Assembly (NCBI GenBank): GCA_916048095.2 | Contig: OU696591.1 | Location: forward strand, 7,342,499 to 7,406,498 | Length of the DNA stretch: 64,000 nt | Source: Sacculina carcini | Taxonomy: Eukaryota > Arthropoda > Thecostraca > Sacculinidae | Reading direction: 5' to 3' | In this document: positions 51,238 through 63,407 of the stretch, in pieces | Numbering within the stretch: the stretch's first letter is position 1 | Layout: each line of letters opens with the position of its first letter | Made by a program: the position numbers and the translations under genes | Notes under the pieces: model-generated | What the model saw: only the letters and a program-made list of their open reading frames with translations | What the model was told of the DNA's origin: nothing | Database searches by the model: none

Positions 51238-54200
51238 TGTTCAGAACAAGATAGAAAGTTGTCACCAGGCAGCGGAGACGGGCGATATTCTCCAGGTTCA
51301 ACATGTTCTGGATCGCAGCAAACTGGTGATGTCAAGACTGCACGATGGTGCTACACCTCTGCACAGAGCAGCTTACGGTGGACATATTGGTCCGTCACAA
51401 CACACTAACATTACACTAACAGCACACTAACAACACACTAACAATACACTAACAACACACTAACAACACACTAACAATACACTAACAACACACTAACAAC
51501 ACACTAACAACACACTAACATTACACTAACAATACAGTAACAATACACTAACAACACACTAATATTACACTAACAATACACTAACAATACACTAACATTA
51601 CACTGACAATACAGTAACAATACACTAACAACACACTAACATTACACTAACAATACAGTAACAATACACTAACATTACACTGACAATACACGAACAATAC
51701 ACTAACAACACACTAACAACACACTAACATTACACTAACAATACAGTAACAATACACTAACAATACACTAACAATACACTAACAACACACTAACAATACA
51801 CTAACAACACACTGACAATACAGTAACAATACACTAACAACACACTAACATTACACTAACAATACAGTAACAATACACTAACATTACACTGACAATACAC
51901 GAACAATACACTAACAACACACTAACAACACACTAACATTACACTAACAATACAGTAACAATACACTAACAATACACTAACAATACACTAACAACACACT
52001 AACAATACACTAACAACACACTAACAACACACTAACAATACACTAACAACACACTAACAACACACTAACAACACACTAACATTACACTAACAATACAGTA
52101 ACAATACACTAACAACACACTAATATTACACTAACAATACACTAACAATACACTAACATTACACTGACAATACAGTAACAATACACTAACAACACACTAA
52201 CATTACACTAACAATACAGTAACAATACACTAACATTACACTGACAATACACGAACAATACACTAACAACACACTAACAACACACTAACATTACACTAAC
52301 AATACAGTAACAATACACTAACAATACACTAACAATACACTAACAACACACTAACAATACACTAACAACACACTGACAATACAGTAACAATACACTAACA
52401 ATACACTAACAATACACTAACAACACACTAACAATACACTAACAACACACTGACAATACAGTAACAATACACTAACAACACACTAACATTACACTAACAA
52501 CACACTAACAACACACTAACATTACACTAACAATACAGTAACAATACACTAACAATACACTAACAATACACTAACAACACACTAACAATACACTAACAAC
52601 ACACTAACAATACACTAACAATACAATAACAATACACTACCAATACACTACCAATACACTAACAATACACTAACATTACACTAACATTACACTAACAATA
52701 CACTAACAATACACTAACATTACACTAACATTACACTAACAATACACTAACAATACAGTAACAACACACTAACAACACACTAACAATACACTAACAATAC
52801 ACTAACAATACACTAACAATACACTAACAATACACTAACAATACACTAACAATACACTAACAATACACTAACAATACACTAACAACACACTAACAACACA
52901 CTAATAACACACTAACAACACACTAACAATACACTAACATTACACTAACAATACACTAACAATACACTAACATTACACTAACATTACACTAACATTACAC
53001 TAACAATACACTAACAACACACTAACAATACACTAACAATACACTAACAATACACTAACATTACACTAACAATACACTAACAATACAGTAACAACACACT
53101 AACAACACACTAACAATACACTATCAATACACTAACAATACACTAAAAATACACTAACAACACACTAACAATACACTAACATTACACTAACAACACACTA
53201 ACAACACACTAACAACACACTAACAACACACTAACAATACACTAACAATACAGTAACAATACACTAACAATACACTACCAATACACTAACAACACACTAA
53301 CATTACACTAACATTACACTAACATTACACTAACAATACACTAACAACACACTAACAATACACTAACAATACACTAACAATACACTAACAATACACTAAC
53401 AACACACTAACAACACACTAACAATACACTAACAATACAGTAACAATACACTAACAATACACTACCAATACACTAACAACACACTAACAATACACTAACA
53501 ATACACTAAAAATACACTAACAACACACTAACAATACACTAACATTACACTAACAACACACTAACAACACACTAACAACACACTAACAACACACTAACAA
53601 TACACTAACAATACAGTAACAATACACTAACAATACACTACCAATACACTAACAACACACTAACATTACACTAACATTACACTAACATTACACTAACAAT
53701 ACAGTAACAATACACTAACAATACACTAACAATACACTAACAATACACTAACAATACACTAACAACACACTAACAACACACTAACAATACACTAACAATA
53801 CAGTAACAATACACTAACAATACACTACCAATACACTAACAACACACTAACATTACACTAACATTACACTAACATTACACTAACAATACACTAACAACAC
53901 ACTAACAACACACTAACAATACACTAACAACACACTAACAACACACTAAAAATACACTACCAATACACTAACAACACACTAACATTACACTAACATTACA
54001 CTAACATTACACTAACAATACAGTAACAATACACTAACATTACACTAACATTACACTACCAATACACTACCAATACACTAACAATACACTAACATTACAC
54101 TAACATTACACTAACAATACACTAACAATACACTAACATTACACTAACATTACACTAACAATACACTAACAATACACTAACATTACACTAACAATACACT

Positions 54201-57200
54201 AACAATACACTAACAATACACTAACAATACAGTAACAATACACTAACAATACACTAACAATACACTAACAATACACTAACAACACACTAACAATACAGTA
54301 ACAATACACTAACAATACACTAACAACACACTAACAATACACTAACAATACAGTAACAATACACTAACAATACAGTAACAATACACTAACAATACACTAA
54401 CAACACACTAACAATACACTAACAATACACTAACAACACACTAACAATACACTAACAATACACTAACAACACACTAACAACACACTAACAATACACTAAC
54501 AATACACTAACAACACACTAACAACACACTAACAATACACTAACAACACACTAACAACACACTAAAAATACACTAACAATACACTAACAATACACTAACA
54601 ATACAGTAACAATACACTAACATTACACTAACAATACACTAACAATACACTAACAATACACTAACAACACACTAACAACACACTAATAACACACTAACAA
54701 CACACTAACAATACACTAACAATACACTAACAATACACTAACAACACACTAACAACACACTAATAACACACTAACAACACACTAACAATACACTAACAAT
54801 ACACTAAAAATACACTAACAACACACTAACAATACACTAACATTACACTAACAACACACTAACAATACACTAACAATACACTAACAATACACTAACAATA
54901 CACTAACAATACACTAACAATACACTAACATTACACTAACAACACACTAACAATACACTAACAATACACTAACAATACACTAACAATACACTAACAATAC
55001 ACTAACAACACACTAACATTACACTAACAACACACTAACAACACACTAACATTACACTAACAATACACTAACAATACACTAACAATACACTAACAATACA
55101 CTAACAACACACTAACAACACACTAACAATACACTAACAACACACTAACAACACACTAAAAATACACTAACAATACACTAACAATACACTAACAATACAG
55201 TAACAATACAGTAACAATACACTAACAATACACTAACATTACACTAACAATACACTAACAATACACTAACAACACACTAACATTACACTAACAATACACT
55301 AACAATACACTAACAATACAGTAACAATACACTAACAACACACTAACAATACACTAACAATACACTAACAATACACTAACAATACACTAACAATACACTA
55401 ACAACACACTAACAATACACTAACAATACACTAACAACACACTAACATTACACTAACATTACACTAACATTACACTAACAATACACTAACAACACACTAA
55501 CAACACACTAACAATACACTAACAACACACTAACAACACACTAACAATACACTAACAACACACTAACAACACACTAAAAATACACTAACAATACACTAAC
55601 AATACACTAACAATACAGTAACAATACAGTAACAATACACTAACATTACACTAACATTACACTAACAATACACTAACAATACACTAACATTACACTAACA
55701 ATACACTAACAATACACTAACAATACACTAACAATACAGTAACAATACACTAACAATACACTAACAATACACTAACAATACACTAACAACACACTAACAA
55801 TACAGTAACAATACACTAACAATACACTAACAATACAGTAACAATACACTAACAATACACTAAAATTACACTAACAATACACTAACAACACACTAACAAT
55901 ACACTAACAATACACTAACAATACACTAACAATACACTAACAATACACTAACAATACACTAACAATACACTAACAATACACTAACAATACACTAACAACA
56001 CACTAACAACACACTAATAACACACTAACAACACACTAACAATACACTAAAAATACACTAACAACACACTAACAATACACTAACATTACACTAACAACAC
56101 ACTAACAATACACTAAAAATACACTAACAATACACTAACAATACACTAACAACACACTAACAACACACTAACATTACACTAACAATACACTAACAACACA
56201 CTAACAATACACTAACAATACACTAACAACACACTAACAATACACTAACAATACACTAACAATACACTAACAATACACTAACAATACACTAACAACACAC
56301 TAACAACACACTAACAATACACTAACAATACACTAACAACACACTAACAATACACTAACAACACACTAACAACACACTAACAATACACTAACAACACACT
56401 AACAATACAGTAACAATACACTAACAACACACTAACAATACAGTGACAACACACTATCAATACACTAACAATACACTAACAATACACTAACAATACACTA
56501 ACAATACACTAACAATACACTAACAACACACTAACAATACACTAACAATACAATAACAATACACTAACAACACACTAACAATACACTAACAATACACTAA
56601 CATTACACTAACAATACACTAACAACACACTAACAATACACTAACAATACACTAACAATACACTAACAATACACTAACATTACACTAACATTACACTAAC
56701 AATACACTAACAATACACTAACAATACAGTAACAATGCACTAACAACACACTAACAATACACTAACAATACACTAACAATACACTAACAATACAGTAACA
56801 ATACAGTAACAATACACTAACAATACACTATCAATACACTAACAACACACTAACAATACAGTAATAATACACTACCAATACACTAACAATACACTAACAA
56901 TACACTAACATTACACTAACAACACACTAACAATACACTAACATTACACTAACAATACACTAACAATACACTAACAATACACTAACAATACAGTAACAAT
57001 ACACTAACAATACAGTAACAATACACTAACAATACAGTAACAATACACTAACAATACAGTAACAATACACTAACAATACACTAACAATACAGTAATAATA
57101 CACTAACAATACACTAACAACACACTAACAATACACTAACAATACAGTAACAATACACTAACAATACAGTAACAATACACTAACAATACAGTAACAATAC

Positions 57201-58860
57201 ACTAACAATACAGTAACAATACACTAACAATACAGTAACAATACACTAACAATACACTAACAATACACTAACAATACAGTAACAATACACTAACAATACA
57301 GTAACAATACGAAAAATGACAAGCCAACCAGACTATCAGACCAATTATGTGTTTCCGATGTGGGTGTAAATGTATGTGTGTTAATGTGTATGTGTGTGTG
57401 TATGTGTGTTAATGTGTATGTGTGTGTGTGTGTTATGTGTGTTATGTGTGTATGTGTGTGTGTGTGTGTGTTATGTGTGTATGTGTGTGTAAATTGTAAG
57501 TTGTAATTTTATTGTCACACACAAACAATACAATAATCAGAAAATAAGAACAAATCAAGGTGACAAATGTCCGCCGAGCATGAGCTCCTTAGCGGACATG
57601 AAAGTTAGTACAATAGCAGACATGAAGGTTTTGGACAATGTGACAATTGAAAAAGACAATACTATGCAAAGTGGGATTATATACCATTCATCCAAAAGTA
57701 GAAACACAATTGTCAGAAGCATACACACACACAATAAGCAGAAAATCGCTCAAGCAAAACTGCGAATTCAATCTCCTAAGGATACTGAGTACACTGTAAA
57801 TCCAACAAATATTTCTTTATATACTTTTTGATCAGTGATTTTTTTGTAGCTGGAAGAGATTTCAGACGATATTCGAATAAAAAAGACTATTTTTTAACAA
57901 TATTGTTCTAAACGCAGGACAGGTAATGTCCATGTTGTTACTGCGTGTATGTGAGACGTTGGCTCTTATTTGGAACGTGCTGCCTCGATGTAGGTCACGA
58001 AAGATTAGCAACAGGGTGAATAGTTTGTGGATGGAAGTGAAATTAAGTAGCTTGAATTCGTTAACCTTTTCTGTGATTGAATCAAACTTTTTTAGGGAGA
58101 ATATGCAGCGAAAGAACTTGCTTTGGACCAAGGTGACTCGACGTAAAAAGGATGGCCAGGTACAGGCCCAGATTGGAACACAATATATCAGATGAGGATA
58201 GAAAAGGCCGTAGTATATACTAATCATGGCTTCAACTGTTAAAAGGTGTCTTACCCTATACATAACCCCAATAATTTTGGACAATTTGGTACAGGTCGCA
58301 TCTATATGATGCTTAAAATATAAATTTTCGTCGATTATTACTCCCAAGAATTTTGTACATGTGTGTGTGTGTGTTATGTGTATAGCCAGTTATGTGTTAA
58401 TAACTCAGTCAGATGTCATGACTCAAATTGTCTTGATCAAATCCAAGTTATTAGAGTTGGACCGAGGTTTTGCTCATAAAGTGAGTGGTTATACAAAAAT
58501 ACTGTGCTTATGACTATATGACTAGCGGGAGAAGGAGTGTGCATGTTATACGCAATTATTCTGCCAGTCGAGTGTCTAGTGACTTGTGGGAATTACTTGT
58601 GAGAAAATAATAATAATATTGATAATAATAACCATCATAATAATATTATTATCATTATTATTATTAATGATATTGTTTGGTGTTCAGATGTGGTGCGGTA
58701 CATTGTGGTGAATTTTGGTGAGTGTTTGCACGAGCTCGACAGCAGGGGTCGCAGTTGCCTGCATTATGCAGCCGCGTGCAAGCAGGGAGATCTCGCCTAT
58801 CAGCTGATCAAGCAGGCAGGGGTCTCGTCCGACCTCGAGGATAAGGTGCACTGAACATGT

Positions 58861-58925
<65 letters not shown>

Positions 58926-60939
58926 GTGATTGTATGTTTGAATATGTGTTAATGTGTGGAACTACAAAGTGACATGGCTAGTGAAGTTGAGTTTATTGTT
59001 GCACACAGTTGGGTCACACTGCTAGCCATTATCTGCAACACAGGGCCCAGTTTGTCTACACGCCTGTCAAGCTGCAGACAGAGAATTTATCTGTTTCTGC
59101 TGCTGAACATCCACAAGTTTCAGGTATCATTTTCACATGCAATTAAGCGGGCTGTCTTCAAATATGATCGTGTCATATTTGCATACACATTATCAATGCT
59201 TAATTGCAATTCAATGGCGAATCCAGAGTGCAATTTTGGGAGGGACTGTTTTTATTTTTGGGGGCTGAATTTTGGGCGCGATTAGTTGTGTACATGCATA
59301 ATTATGCAACATCTTTGCGGTAATGCTGATATCAACAACAATATCAGTATATCAACAATAACATCAACAAACACCTTTCTACAGAAAGATATTTCTTCTT
59401 GCCCTATTTTAGTGAACATCTTGGTTATGAAGAGTTGATGGAAGCATTTTGGGGGACTCCAGCCCCTTGAGCTCCCCTCTGGATCGGCAGTGTTACAATT
59501 GGCACATAGTTGTGTGTGGACAGCAGCAACAGTGTAGTGTGAGATGAATGAGTCAATTACTGACTCTATTGGCTTCTAGAAGTGACTGCCCTCCTACAGT
59601 ATGACATCATATATCAACAGGGGTGCAGGAAATATCCCCGAAATTGATGCTGTCAGTGAGAATAAGCTCAGTGATCAAGAATCAATACAGACACAAGTGG
59701 AACCAGAACACAAACACAACAATATGAGTAAGTGAAAACGTATTTCACATACTATTTTGAACGTTTTTCTGTGTTTTAATAAGGTTATTGTCATTGTTGA
59801 GTGTATAAAAAATCTGAATGTTATGTACATTTTGATTGCTTCTTCAAACATTTGTACTTCAAAAACTGAATTATGCTCACTATAAACAAGCAACACTTGG
59901 ACAATTCAATTCAGTATTTATTTAATATGGCAATATTTTCCAATATTATACATGTTTATATGTATATTATGTATAAAACAGTTACACTTTTTCATCTGTT
60001 TTTCCACACCGTTGCGTTGCTAATTTTGGTCATTATTATTGGAGGAATTTGTTTTCAGAAAATGCAGGTTGCTTTTAGACCAATATGTTCTGTTTATGTG
60101 TATGACTTGTAAAAACAAGTATTTACTGTTGCATTAACACACCGCATTTGGAATATACGGGTTCATTAATGTAAGGTTAGATCAGGCTGCACGTGGGCTG
60201 CACGTGCTGGCATTATATTCCTGAGTAGCTGAATTAACTGACTATTATTTGACAGTTGTTTGACTGTCTTCAGAGCGCAGATCTCAAGAAGAAGAGATCA
60301 GAAATGTCGTGGAAGACAGGACCAAGTTTGAGATGGACAAAAACTATATTATGTCAGGCAAGTGCAATACGACTCGCCACATTCATAATATCAATAATAA
60401 AGTGAAATATAATTGAAATTATGTTAAACTGAATTAAACGCTCTATTATTTTTTCCGGTCTCTTTTATATCAACATTGAAATTGTGTTTTCTAATGTTGG
60501 CGATTCCTCACTCTTGTTCAACATATGCAAAATGCTACGCAAATAACATATCTATCATACTATCATACTATCATCTATCATACAGATACTAATGTATCTG
60601 GGATAATGAGAAGACGAGGCAATGCAGAAATGCTAGATAATTACAAATACTTTTCACAAAAATGCGTTATGTTTGATTTAGTTTGCTTCTAGATATACAC
60701 CGTGTTTAATTCATATACATGTGCGCTTGTGTGTGTGTGTGTGTATGTGTGTGTATGGGTGTGTGTGTGTGCTTGTATGCGTAATAGCTGTGGGAGACGC
60801 GCTGTCTGTATGTCTGTCTGCAATAGTCAAGCGATCTGAAACGCCGGATGATCCGATCTCATTACTGGCCTCACTGCTGTACCAGTATAAAACCGACCGC
60901 ACTGATGAACAACGTGTCACCATGACAACGGCGTCATGA
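36136..60939 (+). CDS. Ankyrin-repeat protein with C-terminal Dpy-30-like motif, about 17 exons
   Basis: Exons: 36136-36220, 36542-36690, 38994-39194, 46392-46647, 46804-46958, 47282-47407, 47819-47995, 48579-48770, 49676-49900, 50198-50308, 50548-50817, 51245-51389, 58688-58845, 59009-59123, 59629-59727, 60274-60357 and 60788-60939. All joins keep phase and give about 900 residues. Four diverged modules recur: a helical linker ending in a VPxxM-like motif ([18 protein letters not shown]), ankyrin repeats ([53 protein letters not shown]), then a GRTAEQYL-type repeat end. The last exon has [13 protein letters not shown] and [14 protein letters not shown], resembling the Dpy-30 dimerisation motif of ciliary and chromatin scaffolds. 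No signal peptide or membrane helix was seen. The 5' end, including the start codon, is missing. The first exon and 48579-48770 are the least certain. Confidence 0.8.
36691..38010. repeat. 37-bp minisatellite in intron 2, about 35 copies
   Basis: Unit of 37 bp containing ctgtactgtactgtatcac and ttgtctgttattctgccac; some copies lack one ctgta. It begins at the splice donor of the exon ending 36690. Because 37 is not a multiple of three and no stop occurs in any frame of the unit, it creates frames of 230-510 residues; none is a gene. Confidence 0.97.
38011..38993. other. intron sequence, nothing recognised
   Basis: AT-rich, ends in a good acceptor (ctgtttttgcag). Confidence 0.6.
39425..42770. 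repeat. 36-bp minisatellite, about 93 copies
   Basis: Unit of 36 bp: cgatcattaattactccatg, then attcctcattactgca. Variation is nearly confined to two sites, ccatG/ccatT and attaC/attaT, with rare atcaTc and other changes. Since the unit is a multiple of three and lacks stops, frames above 1100 residues are open on both strands. These are not genes. The array lies in the intron between the exons at 39194 and 46392. Confidence 0.98.
43446..44240 (+). CDS. unidentified 264-residue exon inside the ankyrin-gene intron
   Basis: A good acceptor (gatctgcctgtgtgggcag) precedes an open frame to [17 protein letters not shown], a very basic region [11 protein letters not shown], then a C-terminal helix [20 protein letters not shown] and [19 protein letters not shown]. 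The acceptor is phase 0, compatible with the phase-0 end of the exon at 39194. It may therefore be an alternative last exon of the ankyrin gene. Alternatively the frame extends upstream to a Met at 43344 with a hydrophobic start ([16 protein letters not shown]), which would make it a nested gene. High GC relative to the flanks supports coding. No family is recognised. Confidence 0.6.
   Translation, partial: EAPRNKRIDLYPDVPSTIRRHTGRQQTAYKTHLQRMRNSRHRRMNSVLEAQAYLTDPLPPIGARRKCERVKARVSCYWSPEQQHNLSVHGTKLRLRLRRRCRSEDSLWPRPVLDQTNFTSGKHRDLSQDSGAVLDDSVHSEAAMMVDQMPSITRDHINCHGRNDSQCDGGPIKTSFPGVQDSSLSQCKQESCQADISSASCSNYNCILYMPYLQQIAHNIIEKEIEHLSEQLLLDEIAQSLVSRAISRACHSRDNQRHPHTFTN
44241..46391. repeat. GT/TATG-rich intron
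   Basis: Degenerate tgtgtatgtg/ggtgtatag repeats at 44780-45165, (GT)n at 45245-45385, and (TGTGTC)n-type repeats at 45650-45895. It ends in the acceptor before 46392. Confidence 0.85.
47508..47728 (-). mobile_element. MITE with 9-bp target duplication, copy 2
   Basis: 221 bp flanked by a perfect 9-bp direct repeat, acattggta (47499-47507 and 47729-47737). The ends ggttgacgctaaatgtgt and (reverse complement) ggtctgggctaaatgtgt form inverted repeats of about 35 bp including tcaagaaYatt. It is inserted in the intron 47408-47818 of the ankyrin gene. The central ctaacctaacct matches copies 1 and 3 in inverse orientation. Confidence 0.85.
48796..48843. repeat. 11-bp tandem repeat next to SINE
   Basis: Four copies of ttcgctttgtt-type units directly before the SINE head. 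Confidence 0.85.
48846..49195 (+). mobile_element. tRNA-Val-derived SINE, copy 2
   Basis: Head ggactccgtggtgcagttgt, anticodon-like cctcacaagc, T-loop ggttcgaaaccc; body shared with copy 1 (atgcattctggggaggtgac, cttcttcccgtgtagcagct). The tail is of ttaacctttt type. It lies in an ankyrin-gene intron. Confidence 0.87.
49551..49620. other. long GC-rich inverted repeat (hairpin)
   Basis: Arms 49551-49579 and 49592-49620 are complementary at 27 of 29 positions around a 12-base loop. The arms start ggggctcgggggtgat. It lies about 55 bp before the ankyrin exon at 49676. Confidence 0.85.
51400..57310. repeat. giant 11-bp minisatellite, about 535 copies
   Basis: About 5.9 kb of an 11-bp unit (cactaacaata) with variants cactaacaaca, cactaacatta and cagtaacaata. 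Blocks of several hundred bp recur as larger repeats in the first 2 kb. It starts about ten bases after the donor at 51390 and fills most of a 7.3-kb intron. All frames contain stops. Confidence 0.98.
57365..57490. repeat. GT-rich microsatellite
   Basis: Interrupted tgtgtatg/tgtgtta units after the 11-bp array. Confidence 0.95.
57500..58350 (-). mobile_element. 5'-truncated non-LTR retrotransposon fragment
   Basis: A minus-strand frame, 58347-57862, encodes the C-terminal part of a reverse transcriptase protein: [70 protein letters not shown] 3' UTR with gacaataaaatt near 57510 follows. It is a different family from the LINE at 14-18 kb and lies in the ankyrin-gene intron. Confidence 0.75.
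58860..58922. repeat. (GT)n microsatellite in intron
   Basis: Pure GT run shortly after the donor at 58846. Confidence 0.97.
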
Positions 60940-61530
60940 CAACATATCACTATGACAACGGCATCATAACAACATGTCACTATGACAACGGCATCATGAC
61001 AACATATCACCATGACAACCGCGTCATGACAACATATCACTATGACAACGGCGTCATGACAACATATCACTATGACAACATCATCATGACAGCATATCAA
61101 TATGACAACGGCGTCATGACAACATTCCACCATGACAACGGCGTCATGACAACATTCCACCATGACAACATCATCATGACAACATGTCGCTATGACAACG
61201 GTGTCATGACAACGTGTCACTATGACAACGGCGTCATGACAACATCATCATGACAACGGCATCATGACAACATATCACTATGACAACATCATCATGACAA
61301 CATATCACTATGACAACATCTTCATGACAACATATCACTATGACAACATCATCATGACAACATATCACTATGACAACGTGTCGCCATAAAAACTTCGTCA
61401 TGACAACGGCATCATGACAATGTCGCTATGACAACATGTCGCCATGACAACGTGGCCACGATAATGTTGCCATGACAACGTGGCCATGTCAATGTCGCCA
61501 TGACAACATGTTGTCATGACAACTTCATCG
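60925..61530. repeat. 30-bp (2 x 15) minisatellite overlapping the ankyrin gene stop
   Basis: Units of atgacaacggcgtc and atgacaacatatcact alternate, decaying to the right. The first copies contain the last codons and the TGA stop of the ankyrin gene (60937-60939). Both strands stay open for about 100-170 residues; not genes. Confidence 0.93.
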
Positions 61531-61832
61531 GTTGTTGAGAACAGTGTGAATAACTTGATAGGCGACAAGAACATGAAGTTGATGAGCGGGTGACACAAAT
61601 GTTCGCTCAGATTTCAACTCGAAACTTATGAGGCCTCATGTGTGCGTGTATGTGAGTGTGTGTGCTGCATGCACAAACTGGTGCGCGAGTTATTTGTAGT
61701 AATGACAGATGATATTTTCATGGTTTGTGCTGCTGCCTGTGATGTTGTGGATATATTTGTGAATGTTGCCGGATTCTGTGCAGATATCCAGTAGCAATAT
61801 TGGTTTTAATGAAGATGTATGGACTCTGATAA

Positions 61833-61952
61833 ACCATAAATGCTCTATTTATCCGACAGGCTCTAATATTCCGGCAGGCTCATATAATCCGGCACCATAC
61901 GCAAGGGGTCGAAAAATATACCGGCATGTCGGATAAAAAGAGTATTTACGGT
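61833..61952. mobile_element. small MITE, Tigger/mariner-like
   Basis: The left end accataaatgctctatttat and the reverse-complement right end accgtaaatactctttttat, each followed by ccgaca, are inverted repeats. The aatccggca motif inside is typical of pogo/Tigger ends. A target duplication was not resolved. Confidence 0.6.
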
Positions 61953-62169
61953 ATTTATTGTTGATATGATTATACGTCTGAACTGAACGCTATCAATTTT
62001 TTGAACATTTGAACCTAACATGTGGTGGGGAGTCATGTGGTCTAACAGGCCGGTGCGCCCTTTAAACACCAATTATCATCAAACTAACCTGTGATGTCAC
62101 AATTACAGAAATACTATTAAAAACGAATTATTAATTAATTTAGATTGTTATGCATCTGGATGCGAGTGC

Positions 62170-62830
62170 GGGATACGATAAAATAATTTCTATTGAACCA
62201 AAAATTACATGTATCAATTGACAATGGTCGAATTGATTACTCGCCAGTGGTGAAATACCTGGGGGTGATGTTAGATAATGATCTGAAATTCCGTACTCAT
62301 ATCAAGTATACAACTTCAATAATTAACAGGCATATTGGAATTATTTCTAAAGCTCGTAAGTTTATAACCTCCGAACATGCGCTTGTATTATACAATGTTT
62401 TAATACAGCCATTTCTATCGTATTGTAACTTATATTGGGCATTGGTGTACCCTACCCTTAACAATCCATTAATTGTCGCGAAAAGGAGAATTATGAGGAT
62501 TATCGACATGGCTGCATATCGTTCGCATACGGGCCCAATTTTTAAACTATATGGTTTTAATGCATAGTTCTATAACCAATTCACTTACCCCATGTACTTC
62601 TCACAATTTTATTTTGAAATTGAATACAAGCAGCCTAAGAAATATACTTCATTTTGAAGAGATAGGGGTAAATAACAATTATGAAGAACATTGCATGTTT
62701 ATAAAATCACCCAAATACTGGAATCAGATAGTTGCCCAAAATATTCCATCTCTTGCGAATGTTCCCCTTTCTAAACGTAAACTCAAACAAGTTACGAACA
62801 AGCTGATTATGGACAATTACTGATTAGTGA
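62170..62830 (+). mobile_element. non-LTR reverse transcriptase C-terminal fragment, frameshifted
   Basis: Frame 62193-62567: VKYLGVMLDNDLKFRTHIKY, IGIISKARKFIT, YNVLIQPFLSYCNLYWALVY. Frame 62551-62823 continues the protein: FIKSPKYWNQIV, a usual LINE C-terminal motif, to TGA. One frameshift at about 62555 separates them. It is 5' truncated. Confidence 0.78.
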
Positions 62831-63185
62831 CTCAGTGATCTGGTTGATGGCGACAATGTTGATGGCAATGATAGCTGTTAACATCAATGCTGATAGTTGA
62901 TGGTGACAATAAGCCGTGAAGTTGGCTCGGTTTTTGTCCCCGGCTCATCATCTCTTTATTGGTTTATTCATTAAGTTTCGTGTTTATTGTTCTGTTATGA
63001 TCTACTTTTGTTTTGGTTGACCAAACATTTAAATGATTTTTTTAGCTATTGTTGCTAGTTGCATGTATTTTAAATTTCGGAAATTAATTCAGTGGTTGAG
63101 ACAGGAGCATTTTTTACACCCTGAAAATGTCCTTTTGCAACTGCGTTGTGATTTAAAAAATACTTTTTATGTGTGAAAATACATT

Positions 63186-63407
63186 GGTATAGGGTAAATA
63201 TTTCAGGATTCAAGAACATTAAAAACGCTCATTTATAAAAATCGCACAAAAACGTTTCTATATTTATCATAGATTTTAGGTTAGGTTAGGTTTAGCGTTC
63301 TAATGTAATGTGCTTTATTTGCAGGAGGCGAGGGACTGGAAAAAATTCTTTAAAATTTTTTTCTTTTCAATCTAATGTTCTTGAACCTTACATATTTAGC
63401 TTCAACC
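63186..63407 (+). mobile_element. MITE, copy 3 (same family as 7258 and 47508)
   Basis: The ends ggtatagggtaaatattt and (reverse complement) ggttgaagctaaatatgtaa, plus inner tcaagaacatta / taatgttcttga, match the other two copies. The middle has the ttaggttaggttta motif and a gcaggaggcgagggactgga stretch shared with copy 2. No clear target duplication. Confidence 0.75.

Noticed and set aside
57580-57831. Plus-strand 83-residue frame with repeated ADMKV
   Set aside because: Lies in the 3' UTR of the minus-strand LINE fragment; no splice or family support.
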